A stretch of 64,000 nucleotides of DNA from Schistosoma haematobium. Its lineage: Eukaryota; Platyhelminthes; Trematoda; Strigeidida; Schistosomatidae. Below the pieces are notes generated by a model, which was given only the letters and a program-made list of their open reading frames with translations, did not search any database and was not told the DNA's origin. The stretch covers positions 87,368,569 through 87,432,568 of the forward strand of contig NC_067195.1 of NCBI RefSeq assembly GCF_000699445.3, read 5' to 3'. The translations under genes were made by a program, and so were the position numbers. Shown piece by piece: positions 57,550 to 64,000 of the stretch (positions within the stretch are counted from its first letter, which is position 1; the number at the start of each line of letters is the position of its first letter).

Positions 57550-59700
57550 ACGGAATAGAAGAAGCTTTCGCTTAACAGGCTTCCGTGTCTAGTAGCAGGG
57601 GATCACCAAATCCTCCAGGCAGGAACCTAGGTATGTTAACAATAAAAGAGGAAAAGAAATTGGTAAATCATAGTGTGATGCTGTCCTTGGTCCTTAAGAA
57701 TAGGTCAAGTTGCCTCTTGAAGGACTCCTGAGAAATCGCTTGGACTAGCTCGGCCGGCAGCGAATTCCAGCTTTTGACAACTCTTAAGGAGTAGAAGTTG
57801 TGTCTACATTCCGTCTTGCTATGTTGTGTTTCCAGTTTCTGGGTGTTACCCCTTACGTTATTATTCGAACTAAGCTTAAGTAGGTGTTTAAGAATATGTC
57901 CAGAAGTGTTAAGAATACTATAAACCATTAATAAATCACCTCGAAGACGCCTATATTCTAATGGGTAAAGGTCTAGTGAACGGAGGCGTTCTTCGTAAGG
58001 CTTAGATTTGAGTCCTCGAACTGATTTCGTGGCTCGCCGTTGGATACGCTCCAAAGTGACCTTGTCCTTTTGGAGTGAGGGGGGAGTACTATGTTTCCGT
58101 ACTCTAAATGGCGACGGATGAAACTATTGAAGATTGTATGGAAAGTTCGTCCGTCAAACTGGCCAAAAATGCGCTTCAACGTTACCAGTGCAAGGTTTGC
58201 TCGGAAGGCATTTTTGTCACAGTTAGCGTAAGACTTCAAATCATGGGCACCAAGACTCCTAAATCTTTTTCGACTTGAGATACTACTAGAGAGGAGTTTC
58301 TTAAGTCATAACTGTAGTCTGCGACATGTCGCAGATGGACTATTTTACACTTCGAAGTGTTAAAGGTAAGTCCGTTATCGTCTGCCCAACTTTGAAGTCG
58401 AGTCAGATCCTCGTGAAGTGCCTGTGTATCGTCTTGGTTGCGTATCTCTCTCCAAAGTTTCACGTCGTCGGCAAAAAGTAATAAATCTGACGTTACCTGT
58501 TGAGGAAGATCATTTATGTAGATCAAGAAGAGAAGAGGCCCTAGTACTGAGCCCTGGGGGACCCCACTATGACACTCCATAGCCTGAGATAAAGTGAAAT
58601 TAACCCTAACCTTAAAGTGTTGATTTTTTAGGTATGAAGTAAGCCAATCGATTAGGGGTGGTTTGATACCTAGTCGTTTGAGCTTGTTGATAGGACACAA
58701 GTGGTTAACCTTATCAAAAGCTTTTGAGAAATCAAGGTAAATGACATCAACCTTTCCCTTGCAATCGAGGATGCTTGTCCATCTGTCAACCGCAGTCAGC
58801 AGGTTGGTTATACAAGAGTAACCCTTCCTGAAACCATGCTGTTGGGGTGAGAAGAAATTTAAGGACAGTAGATAGTCATTTAAACCGTCGCATATCAGGG
58901 ACTCCATGAGTTTTGAAGGTAATGACAGAAGAGCCACCGGCCGATAACTTGAAGGTTCATTGCGTCGACCTCCTTTGAAAATTGGTGTGATGTGAGCCAA
59001 CTTCCAATTTTCCGGTAATTTGCCTCGGCTAAGCGAGTGTGAAAACATCACGCTAAGCGGCGTTGCCAGGATTGAGGCTGCCTCCCTCAGTATGGCAGGA
59101 TGATCCGTATCCGGGCCAGGAGAAGTATCTAATCTTAAGTGCTGCAATTTCCGGAACACCAAGTCAGCGCTTAGGTCCACTTCAGAAAGTCCTGTGGAAC
59201 TGCAGATGAAACTGTCGTCAATAAAGTTGATGTCAGCCGGTTGAAATGTTTGAGAGTAATGTGCCGCCAGAAGGTCAGCGGCGTCGCCATCGTTGTTGGT
59301 CGGGCCGTTAAGACCTAGCAGTTGAGAAACTCCTGTTTTGGCTTGACGAAGAGAGGCTGCATAACGGAATAGGCTTCTAGGGTTAGAGGCGAATTTGTCC
59401 ATAAGCTTTGTTTGGTACTGAAGCCTGTCTTCTCTTATAGCCTTCGTGCATATGTTCCTTATATGTTTATATTGCCTATACGCTCCGTCGTTATCAGTTC
59501 GTTTGTATTCTGCCCAACAGTGCCTTTTGCGGCTTAGCAGGCGAAGGGTACGGTTCTTGATTACTGTAGGTGGCTTGGAGCTTTTTGGAACCGTTTGAGG
59601 AACTGAATGGTCTGTAGCACATAAGAGCGTGTGCAGTAAGAAGTCCCAATGACCATCCACATCGAGTTGAGGGTGAACATCCAATGAATGAATTAGTAAG
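57550..59700 (-). mobile_element. CR1-like LINE, 5'-truncated, RT largely open
   Basis: The minus strand holds a 482-codon frame (59684-58236) with the linker, RT blocks and intact FADD, followed by two frames (58239-57973 and 58054-57668) with the C-terminus. The endonuclease is missing. This copy is a different subfamily from the 29-33 kb element and the same as 24166-24780. Confidence 0.85.
58236..59684 (-). pseudogene. CR1-like reverse transcriptase, 5'-truncated (482 codons)
   Basis: RT motifs in order: SPGPDTDHPAILREAASILA, NWKLAHITPIFKGGRR, SSYRPVALLSLPSKLMESLI, QQHGFRKGYSCITNLL, VDVIYLDFSKAFDKVNHLC, SGVPQGSVLGPLLFLIYIND and LLLFADDVKLW. The catalytic Asp pair is present. The frame is lost at 58236 after EKDLGVLVP, and the C-terminal ~150 residues continue in other frames. 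With no endonuclease and a frameshift it cannot mobilise itself. Confidence 0.85.
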
Positions 59701-59864
59701 GAATATTTATGTGTTCATCAACCAATCAACCCAGTTCTGTACTTAAAAGGATCCTTTTACTACATACGGAAGGAAGGTAAACGAAAGCTTTATTCTTCAC
59801 ATAACCATTAGAACCATACGTCCTACTGACCTTGGCGGCTGATTTTGTGTGTGCGTTGCATAAC
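59701..59864 (+). promoter_or_regulatory. Region upstream of the E1 start (promoter inferred)
   Basis: Only about 165 bp separate the truncated CR1-like element from the first ATG. No core promoter motif stands out, so the true first exon or promoter may lie further upstream. Confidence 0.3.
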
Positions 59865-59896
59865 ATGTCTTATGATATCGATGACTCTTTATACAG
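59865..59896 (+). CDS. E1 (UBA6-like) exon 1
   Basis: This 32 nt first coding exon encodes MSYDIDDSLYS and ends in a donor gtttga. Joined across a 35 nt intron it gives YSRQRCVLG, the hallmark E1 start. The frame stays open for a short distance upstream of this ATG, so the start is likely but not certain. Confidence 0.8.
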
Positions 59897-62797
59897 GTTT
59901 GATCTCCTGCAAAATCATATTTATTTTGCAGCCGTCAAAGATGTGTTCTGGGGGAAAACGCAATGAAAAGAATGTGTAAATCTAAAGTATTTTTACATGG
60001 CTTGGGAGGTGTTGGAATAGAAATAGGTATATTATTTTATTAGTAATTGCTTCGCAAATAGCGAAAAATTTAGTTCTGGCTGGAGTTGGCGAACTCATAA
60101 TTCAGGACCGATCTTTATGTTCCAAACAGGATTTAGGGACTCAATTTTACGTGGATGAATATAGTGTTAAAGGTTCGAAAACTAGGTAAAATTTTGACTC
60201 ATTGTTTTAATTTTTCTTAGTTTTATTTATTATTGAAAATTCACGGTTAAACTCATGACACTTGAGTCCACCAACACAGGATACTCTTAAACCTTCTTAC
60301 CTAATACTTTCGATGGCGATTGAAATAACTTACGTTTGTTGTGTATTAGTTCGTATATGGGTCTACAAGATAACATTATTGAACGACATTCCAGAAGCCA
60401 CATACTCATAACAAATTTCGCTTATAAAAATTTGTGAGAGGCCTGACTGTCATTCATACATCTCTGATAAAATAAATCACCTGACAGTTATTTTCTTAAA
60501 AGATATAAAAGAACCAGTTCCCAATTTTTTGCGTGAGGTACACAGTTTTTACGAGGTTGAGCGAGAATAATGTTTTTGTATTCATATATCAGTCAACCTA
60601 TCTTCGGAATCAATATTAAATGTTAAGCCAAGTGTATGATCAAACTCTGGGTTCAAATCACAAAATGAAGGCAAAACGTAAAGAAATGTCAATTATTTGT
60701 TCAGTTAAACATAAAACCAGAAAAAGAGATGTGGCAAATAAAGTCTTAACCTCCAATTTTTAATATTTCCAATCCAAAGTGAACGACACGCCAGCTAAAT
60801 CATCCAAATAAACTAGTACTTTTGGCTTTAAGTTTAATGCTTCATATAGTTTGTCATTAATAACACTGAATGGGACAGTGGCTCGATTTCCAAGGCATTC
60901 GGTTCGGCCACTAAGTCGCGGGTTCAACCCTCGCTCCATTTATTTTGGTTTAGGCGACCAGATAGTATCATGAATCTCCCAAACATAGAGTGTGCTTCGC
61001 AGTCAAATACACGAATCTGCACCTGGTGAATTAAAAACTAGTAATTATAAATGTTTTTCCCTTTATTTGTCTCATTAGCTTAAATATTTGATTTGGTTGC
61101 AGATTCGAAATCTGCTTCGGTTAACAGTGTTACTTTCTTTTATTTCTGTTTATCTTCTTCAAACGTTCAGAGCCGAAGCAAGTCTTGATCGTCTAACGGC
61201 TTTAAATCCCTATGTTCGTATTACTTTAGAAACGGGAGCTGTCACGGATATTCGTTGCCCTCTTTCTGAACCTGCTAATAAGAATATCCTAAAGCCATTA
61301 GTCGACGAAGGATCGTCTACGAAAGTCGATGTAAGATTTTTTATTTTATTTTTCCTATATAAAAACTAAAATTGGTCACGAAAAAGCCTTTCTTAGCGCT
61401 ATTCTATTTTATGATGGTATTGCATACACATTACTGTCGTCAAGACTAATTTGTACTCCATCAGTCACCTTAGAAAGCGTTGTATCGTTTAAATCATTGA
61501 GGCAGAATTTAAGAAGTTCCAAATTCGGGCAGAATAGTTAATTTATGCCTAGTTTTCAATGCTACTCTAGCTGGTGTCAGTTTGTTATTTGTATGTAATA
61601 TTTTGGTGCCTGTCCGTACCAATAATTATGTGTTTCGAATAAAAGAAGAATCTTATCCCTTGTGTATATGATTTAAATTAACTGTAAATTTGCTACCGAA
61701 ATAATTAGTTTCACCAATTTCTTTCCTAGTGTTTGATACTCACGCAATGTTCACTTCAAAAAGCTACATTGTTGGATCTGTTCTGTAGAGCATATGATAT
61801 TAAAGTGAGTTAACTGTTATTCCTTATTTTAAAAAAAATTAAATGTTTATTCCGTAGTTACCAATGGCTTTATTGTTTGTCATTGCATTTTAGCGCCGTC
61901 TACAAAGAGTGTTATATCGTGATGATAAGGCACAAGCTATTGCCCTTCAGTATACTGTGGTCACCCTTCTAGGTTGACATAGCTTTCAATGCTAATAGTC
62001 TTTCATTCATGTTCCTCGAAGAAACATCCTTCCGAGGTCAAGGTGTAGTCATTCAGTAAGTTTTGATCGCCTGTGAACCCGTAACAAAACTTGGGTTAAT
62101 CTTATGCATATACAATCATCTGTTCCTTACTAGATCCAAAGAAGCTGAAACTAACACACCTCTTGCAGGTGAACTCGGAGACGGAAATAGGGACAATGAT
62201 AGGTAACAATAAACTCGTTGATGAAGATCAAGTATTAATTAATTTCTAGACGAGGTAACGTAAATAGTGAGAGGATCGCTTTGAGGAACAGTTCAAATGA
62301 CCTCTAGCTACTCTAATTACCTTTTACGTATCAATAACCTAAATGGTATGTTGACATCGCACCCATGCTTTTCAGCGTAGTTGAAAAGGTCATAATTGAG
62401 AGGCAATAGGTTCTCCAAATCTATTCGAAAATAATGATCCAGTTGTAGCATCTAGGTCAACAGATTGTAACCAGAGTTTGCCAGACGGATTTGATCTTAT
62501 CAGACTGACGACGCTCGCTGATTGTCATATACTTATCATTGTCAGTTAGTTTATTTCATTGTATCAGAGGGTAAGTTTTTCACCGTTATAATCTGAATCC
62601 GAATTGTTTACGATGAATTTCAACTTAAAAGCTACTTCTAGTTACCTTCAATTTTGTTTTATTTTCCTTCTCAGTTTATCTATACAGATATATATGGTAC
62701 ATTTGGAAATTTATTTTGTGATTTTGGCTCTGATTTTACTGTTTTAACACAAGATGACGAACCATGTAGAGAATTTTTTATTGGAAAAATTGAAAAG
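59865..62797 (+). CDS. Ubiquitin-activating enzyme E1, UBA6-like, N-terminal part (runs past the window)
   Basis: E1 enzymes adenylate ubiquitin or a ubiquitin-like protein and pass it as a thioester to E2 enzymes. Six exons (32, 95, 124, 160, 75 and 123 nt) join with consistent phases to exactly 203 codons. They read SLYSRQRCVLGENAMKRM, then a Rossmann-type loop GLGGVGIEIAKNLVLAGVGE, LNPYVRIT, LTQCSLQKATLLDLFCRAYD and FGNLFCDFGSDFTVLTQDDE. This is the inactive adenylation half at the N-terminus of canonical E1s. The catalytic Cys domain, active adenylation half and ubiquitin-fold domain lie outside the window. Several positions (KSKVFLHGLGG, DLGTQF, the EP..FFIGKIEK end) look closer to UBA6 than UBA1, so the paralogue is an inference and no symbol is given. 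No further exon was seen in 62798-64000. Confidence 0.92.
59932..60026 (+). CDS. E1 (UBA6-like) exon 2
   Basis: This 95 nt exon has an acceptor ...ttttgcag and a donor gtatat. It encodes RQRCVLGENAMKRMCKSKVF and LHGLGGVGIEI, the Gly-rich Rossmann-like loop. Introns of 35 nt lie on both sides. Confidence 0.92.
60062..60185 (+). CDS. E1 (UBA6-like) exon 3
   Basis: This 124 nt exon encodes KNLVLAGVGELIIQDRSLC and DLGTQFYVDEYSVKGSKTR. The donor is gtaaaa in phase 2. Confidence 0.93.
60186..60870. other. E1 intron 3, unassigned
   Basis: AT-rich sequence. Confidence 0.4.
60875..61035 (+). mobile_element. tRNA-related SINE (second family)
   Basis: gacagtggctcgatttccaa resembles an A box and gtcgcgggttcaaccctcgc contains a B box, about 40 bp apart as in tRNA-derived promoters. 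The tail (gaatctgcacctggtga) recurs at 53700. It does not fold as a full cloverleaf by eye, so it is not called a tRNA gene. Confidence 0.5.
61171..61330 (+). CDS. E1 (UBA6-like) exon 4
   Basis: This 160 nt exon has an acceptor ...acgttcag and a donor gtaaga. It encodes AEASLDRLTALNPYVRITLE and continues to STKVD. R-A-E-A-x-L...LNPYV is the conserved E1 helix and strand that follow the Rossmann loop. Confidence 0.92.
61545..61645 (+). mobile_element. Family A repeat, degenerate tail
   Basis: ttggtgcctgtccgtaccaa followed by ttatgtgtttcgaataaaag matches the 3' end of family A. Confidence 0.5.
61730..61804 (+). CDS. E1 (UBA6-like) exon 5
   Basis: This 75 nt phase 0 exon has an acceptor ...tttcctag and a donor gtgagt. 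It encodes CLILTQCSLQKATLLDLFCR and ends AYDIK, matching the CVVLT...NDFCR segment of E1s. Confidence 0.9.
61805..62674. other. E1 intron 5
   Basis: No repeat assigned. Confidence 0.4.
62675..62797 (+). CDS. E1 (UBA6-like) exon 6
   Basis: This 123 nt exon has an acceptor ...cttctcag and a donor gtaatt. It encodes FIYTDIYGTFGNLFCDFGSD followed by FTVLTQDDEP and ends FFIGKIEK. LFCDFG is an E1 hallmark at the junction with the first catalytic half-domain. Confidence 0.93.
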
Positions 62798-64000
62798 GTA
62801 ATTATGTAACAATAAAATAGTAGACGTTAGCACAACTATGTATTATTCCAAGCATTTATATATTATTTGGGCTATAAATTACTCATTCTCAGTAATATGT
62901 TCCTTTTTTTCGTATTTCAAGCATTGACAATGATTCATGCTCAGAAATTTTTCTGTGACTTACCCATGAACGTAAAGCATAATAAAAATATTCCTTTACA
63001 CCTTACTTGTTGAAACCTAATTAGAAATAGTGAAGAAGCCTAAAAAGTCGTTCGTTTACTTACTATGGAAATGTGCTTAATTAACTGACTAGTCTTCTTA
63101 TTTCATTCAATTCCAGTTCTGTTGAATATCCGCCCAATAGTTTAATAGTTACACGTTCGAACGACATACCAACGTTATTGAAATTAATGAAGGTCATAGT
63201 AAGGTGGTATAATTTTTTCATCGAAATCAGTCCTATTGAGTAACATGTACAGAAACGAGCACGAAGACAGTGAAGATTTAAATATCTTAAGCTTACTAAT
63301 ATCTTGCAAATGCATATTTTTATTTTTATTCTTAACTACTTAATACCAAAGTTAGTAACATAAATGAACGAACTAAAACGAAAAAGAATGAGCGTCATTT
63401 TGTACGGTAAATTCTAAATATAAAGCTGACGAACTTGTCACACAACTTGAAGGCTCTGGACTCGATTTTTTCAAGAATCAATAGTTCACAATTTTTAACA
63501 GCTCAGAATTAGGATGAAATAGCCTCCCGGTGTTCCTTGTTTCTCACTGGTTTCCTATCTGATGTCATCCGCGATTCGCACCCTCTTCACATTGAACCAC
63601 AAAACCATAGTAATATTGCTCGCATCTTTAGTGGCCCGTGAATCTGACTCCTATTTAGAGCGTATGAATGTTTTTTATCGCCTATTCTCGTATATCATCG
63701 TCGACTTGAGTCGCGTTAGTCAATAACGGAATTAAATAAGTCGAATAACGAGAATTGCTTTGTGAATACATATATTTTGTATATGAGGCGAATGAAACAG
63801 AGCAAAGCAAAATGACACGCAGGGAAGATGGCTGGGAAGCCAACTCCATTTCAAGCCGGGCATTACTCAATATTTATAGTCAGACAAAATAAAGCTACAG
63901 ACATGTGGTTAATGGAATAAGAAGGGCACACACATATACGCTCATATAAAAATAGTCAAGACTGACAAGCGAATAATTGACAAGGTCAAAATATGACTCA
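62798..64000. other. E1 intron 6 (start), to window end
   Basis: No further E1 exon or repeat recognised. A 62-codon minus frame at 63870-63682 has no motif. Confidence 0.4.

Noticed and set aside
60880..60950. Possible tRNA gene
   Set aside because: A- and B-box-like sequences are present, but I could not form a complete cloverleaf with acceptor and anticodon stems, and the tail recurs as a repeat. Called a SINE instead.

Overview
The window looks like genomic DNA of a parasitic flatworm, most likely a blood fluke of the genus Schistosoma. It is AT-rich, its genes are split by introns of about 33 nt up to several kb, and it is packed with degenerate non-LTR retrotransposons (CR1-like and RTE-like), Penelope-like (PLE) fragments, tRNA-derived SINEs with hammerhead-type motifs, and one abundant ~470 bp repeat. 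The species was not determined.

Three conserved eukaryotic genes can be rebuilt exon by exon, with splice phases that agree. (1) Minus strand, 23181 down to 8683: SIN1/MAPKAP1, the TORC2 subunit. Eight exons carry the N-terminal segment, CRIM domain, Ras-binding-like domain and PH domain. One short exon (about 55 nt) and the exon 1 donor could not be fixed. (2) Plus strand, 33402-52431: AP2M1, the mu subunit of the clathrin adaptor AP-2. Seven exons join to 432 codons plus a stop. (3) Plus strand, 59865 to beyond the window end: the first six exons (203 codons) of a ubiquitin-activating E1 enzyme that reads closer to UBA6 than UBA1.

Layout. 1-8.6 kb: repeats downstream of SIN1 (LINE 3' ends, an LTR-like repeat, microsatellites, PLE and RTE pieces, a nested insertion with a 13 bp target-site duplication). 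8.7-23.2 kb: SIN1 with repeat-filled introns. 23.2-33.1 kb: a block of minus-strand LINEs ending in a nearly full-length CR1-like element whose 5' end faces the AP2M1 start. 33.4-52.4 kb: AP2M1, whose large introns hold two RTE-like copies sharing a 680 bp near-identical tract, more RTE pieces, PLE ends, many copies of the ~470 bp repeat, and oppositely oriented repeats on either side of exon 4. 52.4-59.8 kb: intergenic, with RTE and CR1 remnants. 59.9-64 kb: the E1 gene.

The three genes act in separate housekeeping processes (TORC2 signalling, endocytosis, ubiquitin activation) and nothing suggests co-regulation. I saw no CRISPR array, operon, canonical rRNA or functional tRNA. The most notable points are the near-identical tract shared by two decayed LINEs, tiny introns of 33-35 nt (one readable through), hammerhead-like motifs in PLE ends and SINEs, inverted repeats flanking an AP2M1 exon, and the UBA6-like character of the E1.
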